A stretch of 64,000 bases of DNA from Roseibium album (GCF_001404515.1 NZ_CXWE01000004.1:625341-689340), one strand, 5' to 3'. Numbered from the stretch's first letter, positions 29,201 to 37,854 are shown. Numbers and translations: made by a program. The notes: generated by a model not told the origin, from the sequence alone.

Positions 29201-32200
29201 CGCCCTGGAAAATCGCCTGTCCTCCATGGACCGCTCCCTGAGCGAACGTATTTCCACCATGGATGGCGCGCTCGGCGGCCACATCAACACGCTGGATCTG
29301 ACACTCGACCAGCGCACCGCCACTTTCGAAGCTACGCTTGAAGCGCGCACGCAGATCCTCGCGAGTGCCATCGAAAACCGGACCACCGGCATCAGCGATG
29401 CGCTTGAGGAAAAGACCCGCAACATCACGGATGTGCTGGCGGATCGCTCGGACGCAATCACCCTGCAGCTTGGTCAGCGGATCGAGACAGCGGGCAACAC
29501 GCTTGCGGACCGCGCAGCCGAAATCGGTGAGACACTGTCCGAACGCGTTGATGGTGCCGCTGCTTCCATGGCGGAAAAGGCGGAACTCCTTTCCACATCC
29601 ATGACAAGCGGAACGGACCGGATCGACGAGACACTCGATGCCCGTGCGCGACAGATTTCCGAGACCCTGATTTCCCGGACGAAGGAAATCGCCAAGGCCT
29701 TTGTCGATGGCCAGGAGGAAATGACGACCGCTCTCGACAACCGCCTGTCTGAAGCAGGCGACGTTCTCGGCAAGCAAAGCGAACAACTGACGGAATCCCT
29801 GTCGGAGCGCATTGCGGAGATCAACGTTTCCCTCGGTGCAAAGGTCTTTGAAGTTGCCGAAACGCTCGACAGCCGTGCAACACAGCTCGAAACCCTCCTC
29901 AATGAGCGTTTGGAGAGCATCTCCGGCACATTGACGGGCGAGAGCGAGCGCGCACGCGATATCCTGACGACGGTGATTGCCGAGGCCGGCGCTACGCTTT
30001 CAACTGAGAGCACACGCCTTCGCGACGTGGTCCAGGAAGCAACCACTGCAGCCGTACAATCCCTGTCCGACGAACGCACCAAGACCGTCGACATCGTCGA
30101 CAGCGCGCTTAATCAGGCCACGGAAAAACTGTCCGGCGAAGGCGATCGCATGCGCCAGATCGTTCTTGGTTCCGTCGGTGAAGCCCGTGGTGTGCTCGTT
30201 GGCGAGAGCCAGAAAGCTGCCGACACGGTTAGCACGGCAATGCATCAGGCAACCGGGGCCATGTCCGGCGAAAGCGCGAAGATCCGCGAACTGGTTCTTT
30301 CCGCCGTCAACGATGCAGCGCGCGCCATGGCCGCTGAAAGCGAGAAAGCCCGTACACTTTATGCAGGCACGCTTGCCGATTTCACAGGCTCGCTCACCGG
30401 CGAAAGCGAAAAGGTTCGCACAAATCTCTCCGGCCTCATTGCCGAGATTTCCGGCAACCTGTCCGCAGAAAGCGAGCAGGCACGCATCACACTGACCAAC
30501 ACACTGGAAGAAATCCGCGGCCAGATGTCGAGCGAGGCCGGCATCGTGCGTGCCAGGGTCAACAGCGCGGTCTCCGAAGCGGCCGACCTTCTGGTGGGAC
30601 GTGGCAACGATGTCGCCAACGAACTGCTTGAAAAGGCAACGGCTCTGAACCAGGCATTCGGCGAAAGCTCAGGAGAGCTTGCACGCATTGTCGGAACAGA
30701 CGGCAACGAATTGATCAATGCCATCGAAACCCGCGCCAACGATCTCACAGGTCGCCTCTCCGAAGTTCATGGGGCAATCCTCGATGCAATCACGGTCAAG
30801 GGCCGGGATGTCACCGACACGTTTGCACATACCGGACTGGATGCGACACGCACACTTGTTGAGGCTGGCGACCGTATCATTGCCAGCATCAGCGAGCGCA
30901 GCGATCAGGCAGCGTCGCTCCTCAGTGACACGAAGAACCGCCTTGAAGCCGACGTTACGGAAATCCTCAACAAGGTAGAGACGTCGAACGCCAATCTTCA
31001 GAGCATCGTCACGGCTGCAGGGGAAAATCTCAACGAGGTGGAGGGGAACCTCGCCCGCCGCGCCGGAGAATTCCGCTCCGCTGTCGACCGGGCGGTTCAG
31101 GAGACCACCCAGACCACAACACTCATCGACGAGCAGGTATCCAACCTGCGTGACGTTACCCAGACAACACTGGCGGATATCCAGAACCTGACGAAACGCT
31201 TCGGCGATCAGTCCGAAGAACTGACACGCGCGGCGCGTCATCTGGAAGACACCAACCAGTCGGTCGAAGGCCGCGTTGCAGAACGCCGAACCGCGATCGA
31301 GGAAGTTGCCGATACGCTGCTGTCGAAAACCGAAGCGGTCGACACGCTGATGCGCTCGTTTACCCAGACACTGTCCGACACGCTGGAATCGGCCGATGAC
31401 CGGGCACGTGAAGCAGCGAATATGCTGGGAGCAGCGGCGGAAGCGGCCTCCAACCAGGTTGCCGAGCAATTCGAATCCATGCGCCTGACAGCAGGCATGG
31501 AGGGTCAGAAGGCTCGTGATGCCATTCGCTCCGCACAGGACGACATCATTTCGGAAATGACCCGTACGGTCAGTGACGCCTCCGATCGGTTCAATGACGC
31601 GGCCGGCCGCATGCGCGATGTTGCCCGTGACGTGCACCGCGAGTTGGAAGCAACGCGCAACGAGCTGAAACTCGGTGTTCTCAATCTGCCTGAAGAAGCG
31701 GAAGAATCTTCCGCGGCGTTGCGCAAGGTGGTGAACGAGCAGATCCGAGCCCTGACCGAACTGTCCGAGATTGTTGCCAAGCAATCCAACACCCTGGACA
31801 TTTCGCGACCTCAGACGCAGTCCGTCGCCAGCGCAACCCCTGCTCCGCAATCTGCCGCGTCGGCAAGTTATGCGCCTGCCGCACCTGTTCAGCAACCTGC
31901 GTCATCTGCCGGTGACCAGCGGCCCGCACAGCAGAACCGGCCAACAGAAACCCGGCGACAGGAGACCGCACAGCCGCAAGGCGGAAATCCCGGTGGCAAG
32001 GGCTGGGTTGCGGATCTGCTTCGCCGCGCGTCGCGCGACGATGACGAAGCAAGCGCCGACACCAGCGTCGGACGGACCCCGCTGCAGACAGTTGAAAGTC
32101 TCAATTCCCTGTCGGTCGACATTGCACGTGCGATCGATCACGAGACATTCATCGATCTGTGGAACCGGTACCGGAACGGCGAACGGCATGTCTTCACCCG

Positions 32201-32429
32201 CCGCCTGTACACGCTTCAGGGACAGCAGACCTTTGACGAAATCCGTCAGAAGTATTCCAGGGATCCGGAATTCCGGACAGCTGTAGAACGGTATGTTGCC
32301 GACTTCGAACAGTTGCTGGCCCAGGTGTCACGCAACGACCGGGACAACATGCTCGGCCAGACCTACCTCACATCAGACACGGGTAAGGTCTATACGATGC
32401 TGGCCCATGCTAGTGGTCGCCTCGACTAG
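26244..32429 (+). CDS. Giant N-terminally anchored coiled-coil protein with hendecad repeats ('kinesin-like')
   Basis: A 2061-residue protein. The cytoplasmic N-terminus (1-104) is low-complexity, with a basic patch RRRGRGGRPP. Two membrane helices follow (about 105-127 and 146-168). About 1700 residues of predicted helix come next, with diffuse repeats such as ETLSSRGxEI, and from residue 731 to 1027 an exact 11-residue repeat array. A Pro/Gln/Ala linker (about 1850-1935) leads to a conserved C-terminal domain (about 1950-2061) containing IDLWNRYRNGERHVFTRRLY and ending GKVYTMLAHASGRLD. Related proteins in Hyphomicrobiales are often mis-annotated as kinesins; there is no motor domain or P-loop. 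The topology puts the long rod on the same side as the N-terminus, so it may be a cytoplasmic scaffold tethered to the membrane. It stands alone and ends at a strong terminator. Confidence 0.88.
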   Translation: MANPTKAKDPAEAALSAVEEALKLDFGGPDATFNFEETAPEASAAAEADPERKPQPPTQSEPPREEQRASRRRGRGGRPPAANDDRRSIGNLIYALQRRPSSAPFWGALALSALWAALGISLFMSAFSDKVTSLGDPQALLSSPEMILAAVGILVPIIFFFVMAMMIWRAQEMRIVARGMTEVALRLAEPEDMAKESILSVGQAIRREVAAMGDGIERAIARASELEVLVHNEVSSLERSYNDNELKIRGLIEELVSQRESIVMNAERVRETIAGAHEKFSSQLSSTSGELGETVDQASHRMIEAVNSRVEELTSTVDSRIESLGATLNASGNELVDSLTVRAEDYVSRLSLTGHELVDNLAETGATMWETLSDRGNQVNERFAETATTFVDTLELRGSEINETLSSSSTSVISTLSSKADEFRTTLENTGITVGDVITARGEEINANLSLTSGRLIDTITSRTEELVSTVDTRVTSLDESLAVTGKQVTESISERGQAVTDTISIRGAEIVETLSSRSTEVAEILRGTGESIVVDLSLRGGEIAAKLDETAGSLTQTISVRGGELAEKLDNISERIYTAISINGTELDERLTARSNEMATMLEQQTVGFRNTLESVSNQFAVGLGEQTGSLTQTLADTGTQLAELIGSRGDRVAHDINQVSAQISDTLEVRGGALQEGLSSRLTELETIVTDRGGQLIDAFDTKSLLLSEAMDSRLSTLDTTFASRIDTMDASLGNRIAAMDATIGGHATSLDAAIGGHAANLDASLGSHAAAIDASLSERLASVDAAIGGHAATLDATLNNHVGAIETSLSDKLSAVDATLGNRTAELDASLGGHAAAMESTLGDRLAAIDTTLTERAAAIDASIGERGVAMDAALGNRIASLDASLGDRVAAMDASLDQRYSAIDATLSDRISTMDTSLEHRFTSMDATLTDRISTLDASLEQRFTSMDMSLGEKISFMDTTLESRFNSMDASLGARVTTMDAALENRLSSMDRSLSERISTMDGALGGHINTLDLTLDQRTATFEATLEARTQILASAIENRTTGISDALEEKTRNITDVLADRSDAITLQLGQRIETAGNTLADRAAEIGETLSERVDGAAASMAEKAELLSTSMTSGTDRIDETLDARARQISETLISRTKEIAKAFVDGQEEMTTALDNRLSEAGDVLGKQSEQLTESLSERIAEINVSLGAKVFEVAETLDSRATQLETLLNERLESISGTLTGESERARDILTTVIAEAGATLSTESTRLRDVVQEATTAAVQSLSDERTKTVDIVDSALNQATEKLSGEGDRMRQIVLGSVGEARGVLVGESQKAADTVSTAMHQATGAMSGESAKIRELVLSAVNDAARAMAAESEKARTLYAGTLADFTGSLTGESEKVRTNLSGLIAEISGNLSAESEQARITLTNTLEEIRGQMSSEAGIVRARVNSAVSEAADLLVGRGNDVANELLEKATALNQAFGESSGELARIVGTDGNELINAIETRANDLTGRLSEVHGAILDAITVKGRDVTDTFAHTGLDATRTLVEAGDRIIASISERSDQAASLLSDTKNRLEADVTEILNKVETSNANLQSIVTAAGENLNEVEGNLARRAGEFRSAVDRAVQETTQTTTLIDEQVSNLRDVTQTTLADIQNLTKRFGDQSEELTRAARHLEDTNQSVEGRVAERRTAIEEVADTLLSKTEAVDTLMRSFTQTLSDTLESADDRAREAANMLGAAAEAASNQVAEQFESMRLTAGMEGQKARDAIRSAQDDIISEMTRTVSDASDRFNDAAGRMRDVARDVHRELEATRNELKLGVLNLPEEAEESSAALRKVVNEQIRALTELSEIVAKQSNTLDISRPQTQSVASATPAPQSAASASYAPAAPVQQPASSAGDQRPAQQNRPTETRRQETAQPQGGNPGGKGWVADLLRRASRDDDEASADTSVGRTPLQTVESLNSLSVDIARAIDHETFIDLWNRYRNGERHVFTRRLYTLQGQQTFDEIRQKYSRDPEFRTAVERYVADFEQLLAQVSRNDRDNMLGQTYLTSDTGKVYTMLAHASGRLD
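28434..29324 (+). repeat. Tandem 33-bp coding repeat: 27 perfect-register 11-residue units
   Basis: Residues 731-1027 of the giant protein consist of 27 consecutive 11-residue units without any insertion or deletion, consensus (M/L/I)-D-A-(S/T)-L-(G/S)-(D/E/N)-(R/H)-x-(A/S)-(A/S/T), e.g. MDASLGNRIAA, LDASLGDRVAA and IDATLSDRIST. Two weaker units precede it (from about 709). Eleven-residue periodicity is typical of hendecad coiled coils and amphipathic apolipoprotein-like helices. Confidence 0.92.
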
Positions 32430-32452
32430 GATATCCCTCACATGAATCGAAG

Positions 32453-32478
32453 AAGGCGGCCGATGGCCGCCTTTTTTT
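32453..32478 (+). terminator. Intrinsic terminator of the giant coiled-coil gene
   Basis: AAGGCGGCC-GAT-GGCCGCCTT forms a 9-bp GC-rich stem with a 3-base loop, followed by a run of seven T. Confidence 0.93.
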
Positions 32479-32798
32479 GTCCGGCTTGAAACCCCACCCT
32501 GGTAACGAAGAGCATACGGCGCCATTCGCAGTCATCACTTTTGCATGTCCGGTAAATTTGGGTTCGTGCGAGCTGACGATTGATCTTCCAGCGCAATTAT
32601 TGGCCCTGTCGCAACGCATCAAAATTCAGGGTCCAGGTACACCATCTGTCCGAAGACAATGAAACCCTGCTCTTGCAGGAATGACGGGAATTCACGGGTG
32701 GGGAACGACCGTCAGCAGTTACTTCCTTGGCCGCCCGCCACAGTCAGAAGCTGAATGTCCTTACCCGATAGATTGTCTTTGAATCCAAAGATCCGGGA
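32479..32798. other. Intergenic region, no gene recognised
   Basis: About 320 bp between the terminator and the stop of the MarR-type gene. The short reading frames present look random. No RNA, repeat or promoter is convincing. Confidence 0.5.
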
Positions 32799-33329
32799 TC
32801 AGTTTTCAGCCCCTGCCTCTACCGCCAGATTGTCCCGGATACGCTGAGCGACGGTCAGAAAGTCGGCAATCTCGGCATCCGAAAGGCCCTGCAGCATCCT
32901 GCGTTCAACATCCAGCAGTTTCGGGGCAAGATCTTGGTAGACTGCCCTGCCCTCGCTCGACAGTTGCAGCAAAAAGCTTCTTCCGTCCTCCGAATGTGTC
33001 TCGCGGATAAGGTAGCCGCGTTCTTTCATGCGCTTCACGGCCCGGCTCACGACAACCTTGTCCATCGAGGACCGCGAAACAATTTCAGTAGCCTGAAGGC
33101 CACCGGATGCTGAGCCCAGGATTGCCATCGTCCGCCATTCTGCCGGCATCATTCCATAGTCGCGCTGATAAACCGCTGACAGGGCACTTGTGACATCGTT
33201 GTAAAAAACGCGCACCAGGTAGGGGAAGAATTTTTCCAGTTCGAAAACGGTGCCCGCCTCCTCCGGACTCCCGGCGGTTTTTCGCGTGCGCAAGATGGTT
33301 TCGGTTTCCGTTTCTTCTGCGTCAGTCAT
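32799..33329 (-). CDS. MarR-family transcriptional regulator
   Basis: A 176-residue winged-helix regulator. The recognition region is LQATEIVSRSSMDKVVVSRA followed by VKRMKERGYLIRETHSEDGR, with the wing ending in FLLQLSSEGRAVYQDLAP, all typical of MarR. An acidic N-terminal extension of about 28 residues is present. It diverges from the second TRAP operon across 144 bp containing an 18-bp dyad; by analogy with other MarR pairs it probably represses that operon until a small organic acid binds. Confidence 0.9.
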   Translation of the reverse strand: MTDAEETETETILRTRKTAGSPEEAGTVFELEKFFPYLVRVFYNDVTSALSAVYQRDYGMMPAEWRTMAILGSASGGLQATEIVSRSSMDKVVVSRAVKRMKERGYLIRETHSEDGRSFLLQLSSEGRAVYQDLAPKLLDVERRMLQGLSDAEIADFLTVAQRIRDNLAVEAGAEN

Positions 33330-33377
33330 TGGTTCTCGGTCGATTTAAACAGTGGTGGAATGATTTTACGATTGACT

Positions 33378-33395
33378 TAGTTTCATTTGCAACTA
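33378..33395. promoter_or_regulatory. Candidate MarR operator between marR and dctP
   Basis: TAGTTTCATTTGCAACTA is an 18-bp dyad of the form TAGTTnCAnnTGnAACTA (14 of 18 positions symmetric), a size and symmetry expected for a MarR dimer. A TTGACT -35-like box (33373-33378) abuts it on the dctP side, so binding would block rightward transcription. Confidence 0.55.
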
Positions 33396-33473
33396 TTTTC
33401 GTGTTGCGCGGTCTGAAATCGCTTCAGATCAGCAAGCGATCGGCGTTCAGTCGGCAAACGGGAGGAGAAAACT

Positions 33474-34502
33474 GTGAAATCCATCAAGTGTCTTTCGATT
33501 CTGGCCGGCCTGACGGCAACGGCCCTGTCCGGTGCATTTTCAGGTGCAGTTGCAGATGAACTGGTGCTGTCTTCCTGGCTGCCGCCGAAGCATCCGATCG
33601 TCACCGGCGTCATGCAGCCCTGGGCGGAACAGGTTGCAGAAGCGACCGACGGTCGCGTAACTGTCCGCATCCTGCCAAAGCCGCTCGGACCGCCTCCGGC
33701 GCATTACGATCTTGCCGCCGATGGCGTTGCCGATATCACTTACGGCCTGCACTCCTTCACGCGCGATGACCGTTTCCTGCGATCCCGCATCGGCCAGTTC
33801 TCCTTCATCGCCGACACGGCAACCGAGGGCTCGAAGGCCTACTGGGATGTCTATGCGGGAAAACTCGACGCGCAGGACGAACATCAGGGCACCAAATTGC
33901 TGGGTCTCTGGATCCACGGCCCGGGCATGTTCCACAACAACCAGCGCAAGATCGAAACCCCCGGGGATTTCTCCGGCCTGAAGATCAGGACCCCGGGCGG
34001 CTACATCGCCGACCTGTCGCAGGACCTCGGCATAACCACCCAGTTCATGGGACCGGGTGAAGTCTACGAAAAGCTCTCCAGAGGTGTGATCGACGGAGTG
34101 ACCTTCCCGGTCGAAGCCCTTCAGGCCTTCAAGCTCACGGACTACATCAAGTCTTCGATGAAGGTTCCCGGTGGTATCTACAACACGTCCTGGTTCATGG
34201 TGATGAACGAGGATATCTGGGACGGCCTGTCGGACGCAGACAAGGCGGCAATTGAAAAGGTATCCGGTGCAGCGCTCGCCGAGCTTGCCGGAAGTGTCTG
34301 GGATGGTTCCGATGCGCGGGGCGCAGACTACATCTCCGACAAGGAAATTGAGGTCTATGACGCTCCTGCACCGGTTCTGGACAAGATCAGGGAATTGGCA
34401 GCCAAACACGAAGCCGCCTGGGCCGATGCCGTGGAGGAAACAGGATTTGACGGTGTTGCCGCGCTAGCCGATATGCGCGACCAGACAGGTATCAGCAACT
34501 GA
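33474..34502 (+). CDS. TRAP transporter substrate-binding protein (DctP family)
   Basis: A 342-residue periplasmic binding protein. A signal peptide ends near residue 27 (GAVADE). The mature protein starts LVLSSWLPPKHPIVTGVMQP and contains FSGLKIRTPGGYIADLSQDL, where the arginine is the usual carboxylate ligand, and GVIDGVTFPVEAL. The start is a GTG at 33474 with a near-consensus GGAGGAG ribosome-binding site. It is the first gene of a dctP-Q-M operon (the TGATG junction with dctQ shares a base) and is divergent from the MarR gene. Sequence type differs from the first dctP (7517-8503), so the two systems likely carry different acids. Confidence 0.93.
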   Translation: MKSIKCLSILAGLTATALSGAFSGAVADELVLSSWLPPKHPIVTGVMQPWAEQVAEATDGRVTVRILPKPLGPPPAHYDLAADGVADITYGLHSFTRDDRFLRSRIGQFSFIADTATEGSKAYWDVYAGKLDAQDEHQGTKLLGLWIHGPGMFHNNQRKIETPGDFSGLKIRTPGGYIADLSQDLGITTQFMGPGEVYEKLSRGVIDGVTFPVEALQAFKLTDYIKSSMKVPGGIYNTSWFMVMNEDIWDGLSDADKAAIEKVSGAALAELAGSVWDGSDARGADYISDKEIEVYDAPAPVLDKIRELAAKHEAAWADAVEETGFDGVAALADMRDQTGISN

Positions 34503-35014
34503 TGACACCGTCAGGACCTGACAATACAGCTCCGCGCCGTTTCGAAAGTCTCCGGCGCGGAGCGACCTTCCTGCTCGGTTTTGCCTGTCTGCTTGTGCTT
34601 GCGGCCATGATCGGTCTCACCTGTTTGGATGTGGTCGCCCGCTACCTGTTCAACAGTCCCGTGAACGGTGCATACGAATTGACGCAGCTGTTGCTGGCTT
34701 CACTGATTTTTCTCGCCCTTCCGCTGACAACGGCAGCCGGTGAACACATCGAGGTGGAGTTGCTGGACGGCCTCAAAAGCAAGGCCTTGAAGTATCTGGG
34801 TGCGGTCTGTGCCGGTGTGGCGACCGTGGCCGTTTTTGCAATCGTTGCCCTGGAACTCTCCGAACATGCCGAGAAGCTGCAGCGCCGGGAGCAGGTGACG
34901 GACTCGCTCGAAATCCCGCTTTACCTGATCGGCTGGCTCGGAACTGCGTCCTTTGCCATATCCGCAGTCGTAGCCATCTTCTGGACGCTCCGGCGTTTGC
35001 GTGAAAAGGCCTGA
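34502..35014 (+). CDS. TRAP transporter small permease (DctQ family)
   Basis: A 170-residue membrane protein with four predicted helices (about 22-42, 55-75, 90-115 and 135-160). GLTCLDVVARYLFNSPVNGA followed by YELTQLLLASLIFLALPL is the characteristic DctQ stretch. The ATG overlaps the dctP stop by one base, and dctM starts 3 bp after its stop. Confidence 0.92.
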   Translation: MTPSGPDNTAPRRFESLRRGATFLLGFACLLVLAAMIGLTCLDVVARYLFNSPVNGAYELTQLLLASLIFLALPLTTAAGEHIEVELLDGLKSKALKYLGAVCAGVATVAVFAIVALELSEHAEKLQRREQVTDSLEIPLYLIGWLGTASFAISAVVAIFWTLRRLREKA

Positions 35015-35017
35015 TAC

Positions 35018-36325
35018 GTGCTTGAAGCTCTGATTGGATTTATTGCCCTTTTCGGCCTCGTTTTGCTGCGCGTCCCGATCGCCGTAGCGATGATCATTGT
35101 CGGGACCGCCGGGTTCGCCGCCCTGCGCAACTGGAACGCGGCCCTCAATCTTCTCGGCAACGCCGCATTCGACACGGGATTGTCCTACACGTTGTCGGTG
35201 ATCCCGCTTTTCATCCTCATGGGCAATCTCCTGACCATTTCGGGTGTCAGCCAGTCCCTGTTCAGCACAGCGCACAGCCTGCTGCACCGCATGCGCGGCG
35301 GTCTTGCGATGGCTTCCATCGTCGCATGTGGCGGCTTTTCCGCTGTGTGTGGTTCTTCGCTTGCAACAGCCGCGACCATGTCCAAGGTCGCCATGCCCTC
35401 GATGCGCAAGGCAGGCTATGCCGACAGTCTCGCAACCGGCTCTATTGCCGCCGGAGGAACGCTCGGTATTCTGATCCCGCCGAGCGTGATCCTGATCATC
35501 TACGGTCTGCTGACAGAAGCCGACATCGGCAAACTCTTTATTGCCGGGATCATTCCGGGTCTTCTTGGCGTTCTCTTCTACCTCGCCGCTGTTTATGTGA
35601 CTGTTCTCCTGAGGCCAGGACTCGCACCGTCCGAGCATGAGGACATCGCGCTGGACCGCAAGGACATCTGGGGGGTGCTTGCCGTACTCGGACTCTTCGC
35701 CGTGATCATGGTCGGCATCTATGGCGGGTTTTTCACGCCCACCGAAGCAGCGGCCATCGGCGCTGCGACGGCGCTGATCATCGCTTTCCTGTCAGGTGGT
35801 CTCACCTTCGAGAAACTCTTCACCGCGGCGCTCAACTGCGCGCGGACCACGGCGATGATCTTTGCCATCATCATCGGGGCGGAAGTCTTCTCCAATTTCA
35901 TCAGCTATGCGGGTGTCCCTGACGCCCTGCTGAATTTTGTCCAATCGCTGGACGTCAACGCCTATGTGGTGATGCTCATACTGGTGCTGATCTACATCGT
36001 GCTCGGCGCGGTGCTGGAGAGCCTGTCGATGATCCTGTTGACCGTCCCGGTCTTCTTTCCGCTGGTGACCTCGCTGGATTTCGGTACCGGCATCCTGAGC
36101 GATCCGGAAATGGTGCTGATCTGGTTCGGTATTGTCGTCGTCGTCGTGACCGAGATCAGCCTGATCTCACCGCCTATCGGCCTCAACGTCTTTGTTCTCC
36201 GCTCCGTCCTCACCGACGTGCCGCTCCGGACCATCTTTGCCGGTGTCCTGCCCTTCTGGGCAGCCGACATCCTGCGTCTGGCACTTCTGATTGCTGTCCC
36301 GGCGCTGTCCCTGATGTTGATCTGA
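35018..36325 (+). CDS. TRAP transporter large permease (DctM family)
   Basis: A 435-residue polytopic protein with about twelve membrane helices. Landmarks are HRMRGGLAMASIVACGGFSA, AAGGTLGILIPPSVILIIYG, GGFFTPTEAAAIGAATALI and LISPPIGLNVFVLRSVL, all standard for DctM. The start is GTG at 35018. It completes the second TRAP operon. After it, base composition changes towards AT. Confidence 0.94.
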   Translation: MLEALIGFIALFGLVLLRVPIAVAMIIVGTAGFAALRNWNAALNLLGNAAFDTGLSYTLSVIPLFILMGNLLTISGVSQSLFSTAHSLLHRMRGGLAMASIVACGGFSAVCGSSLATAATMSKVAMPSMRKAGYADSLATGSIAAGGTLGILIPPSVILIIYGLLTEADIGKLFIAGIIPGLLGVLFYLAAVYVTVLLRPGLAPSEHEDIALDRKDIWGVLAVLGLFAVIMVGIYGGFFTPTEAAAIGAATALIIAFLSGGLTFEKLFTAALNCARTTAMIFAIIIGAEVFSNFISYAGVPDALLNFVQSLDVNAYVVMLILVLIYIVLGAVLESLSMILLTVPVFFPLVTSLDFGTGILSDPEMVLIWFGIVVVVVTEISLISPPIGLNVFVLRSVLTDVPLRTIFAGVLPFWAADILRLALLIAVPALSLMLI

Positions 36326-36376
36326 ATTTGCTTGTATCTTTCTGCTGGCAATCCCACGGGTAGATTGGAAGTCTCA

Positions 36377-36678
36377 ATGAAACGCGGTTTTGACGACGAG
36401 GATGCAATGACCGAAGAAGAGTTGGCATCAATCCGGCAGCGGTGCGAGAAGGCAACGTCCGGTACCTGGATTTCCTACATCGAAGGGCGCGATCACAGCG
36501 GAGGCAGCAATTTCATCATGACAGGCAACGGCAACAAACGCGGCGTGAAAGGCAGGAAGACTTCGAGCACGAAAACGGCAACTACGCGTGTCGCTGTCAA
36601 AGCCGCGGAAACGTCTGTTACGGACACAAGCGGCGGGTGACTTGCAAGAAGTGTTCGAAATCTACCAGTGACTCATAA
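36377..36678 (+). pseudogene. Frameshifted remnant: small conserved domain followed by zinc-ribbon-like segment
   Basis: From ATG 36377 the frame reads MTEEELASIRQRCEKATSG then TWISYIEGRDHSGGSNFIMT, which resembles a small conserved domain common in prophage-like genes. After about base 36535 this frame turns into a meaningless Thr/Lys/Ala run that stops at 36640. Another frame takes over instead, encoding NGNYACRCQSRGNVCYGHKR and RVTCKKC and stopping at 36678. The Cys-x-Cys...GHKRRVTCxxC pattern looks like a zinc ribbon in which one cysteine has become arginine. I read this as two fused or frameshifted remnants. Sequencing error is an alternative. Confidence 0.45.
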
Positions 36679-36735
36679 GGAGCGAATTCCAGAGTTGACG
36701 CCGCTACTCACAACAAGTGGAAAACTCGCAATGCA

Positions 36736-37344
36736 TCAACTTGCTTCTGCTAACACTTCTTGCTCACGCATGAAGTTATCGTATGGCTTAGGTCTGTAGT
36801 TATAAAGCAAATAATCGACACGGTAGTGTTGAATTAGAGCTAGATATAGATCTTCAGAGACAGGAACTTGAAACCGAGACTTCGTCACATTCTCCTTTGG
36901 GAAGGGTTCTTGAATTTTCAGACGATTGGCTAATTCACTAGTGTCAAGATTTTCAAATTTGAGCAAAAAATCAGGAGCCTTGTTCGAATGTAAATGCATT
37001 GCATATTTGAACTGCGGACCAACAACAAAAATTTGCTCGTTAAACATTCGCGAAAAGAAGGTTAGAGGATCCCAGGATGGCAAGTCTGGATACAACCTTC
37101 GGAAGGCGCCTGTATAGTCTTCTCCTGTTAAGTGCCTATACCCCGAAAGTGCGCGTTCAATAGGATCTCTAACCACTACGATCGTTGTGTAAGCGTTCCA
37201 GATTTCGACAGGAGTGTTGCTTGTTGGGAATCCGTGATTCACGCCGTTGTCCAATCCAAGCCACTTTCGAAAACTCATGCCTGCAGCTTTGGGATTGTGC
37301 ACAAAGTGCAGTTTGCGTCTGTGACAGGTATTGATTTCCATCAT
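36736..37344 (-). CDS. Sulfotransferase family 2-like protein
   Basis: A 202-residue protein with the two PAPS-binding elements of sulfotransferases: the 5'-phosphosulfate loop KLHFVHNPKAAGMSFRKWLG near the N-terminus and the 3'-phosphate motif VVVRDPIERALSGYRH. The rest includes LLKFENLDTSELANRL, typical of Sulfotransfer_2 proteins that sulfate polysaccharides or lipids. Start set at 37344 (ATG-ATG pair); upstream sequence in frame looks non-coding. Base composition is clearly more AT-rich than the flanking genes, indicating recent transfer. No glycan-synthesis genes are adjacent. Confidence 0.8.
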   Translation of the reverse strand: MMEINTCHRRKLHFVHNPKAAGMSFRKWLGLDNGVNHGFPTSNTPVEIWNAYTTIVVVRDPIERALSGYRHLTGEDYTGAFRRLYPDLPSWDPLTFFSRMFNEQIFVVGPQFKYAMHLHSNKAPDFLLKFENLDTSELANRLKIQEPFPKENVTKSRFQVPVSEDLYLALIQHYRVDYLLYNYRPKPYDNFMREQEVLAEAS

Positions 37345-37854
37345 TGAACGTCCATCAAGTTTGAAACAATTGACGCGAGCCAATAAACGCGATGATTGCA
37401 ACTGCAGCGAAAAAACTGCACATTGCACCCACAAACATCTAGCTGTAATTACAATTGATTTTTATTCTTTTCGCTCGAATCGATCATTATCTCGCTCATA
37501 CAATTATCAATCTTTGACAAGAGCACAAGTTAAAGGTGTGTATCTTCTGATTGTAGATTTCATTGACGCAACGGCTTCAGCATCTTATGGCAGGCACTGT
37601 TTGTTCATAGCCTGATTGCCAGCTAAATTTGTGTTGCCGTTGGTGATTTCATCTTCAAAAATTGAAGCACAATATGCGCTCAACACTTTTATTCACGACC
37701 TTGAATGTGGCGAGTTGAGGCATCTGACTGGATGGAAGTTCAAGTGCATCAGGTCGCATGTCAGATTTCAAAACTTCAATCATGGAAACTTAATCGGGCG
37801 TAATTGTAGTATCAATAGTTGTGAAAACCCATGATATCCCCAAAAGGAGCAAAG
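37345..37854. other. AT-rich region without recognisable gene
   Basis: About 510 bp of AT-rich sequence between the sulfotransferase and an orphan gene. The short frames present have no recognisable domain. A TTGACA at 37514-37519 could be a -35 box, but no clear -10 follows. It forms part of the probable insert of about 36.3-38.3 kb. Confidence 0.45.

Noticed and set aside
28434-29324. 33-bp periodic repeats resembling a tandem or CRISPR-like array
   Set aside because: The repeats are contiguous with no spacers and encode 11-residue units in the frame of one long protein.
30669-31895. A 408-residue minus-strand frame rich in Gly and Cys opposite the coiled-coil gene
   Set aside because: High GC and repeats in the coding strand open the antisense frames; there is no ribosome-binding site or family signature.
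37331-37834. Two short plus-strand frames in the AT-rich insert
   Set aside because: No ribosome-binding site, no family pattern and composition typical of random translation.
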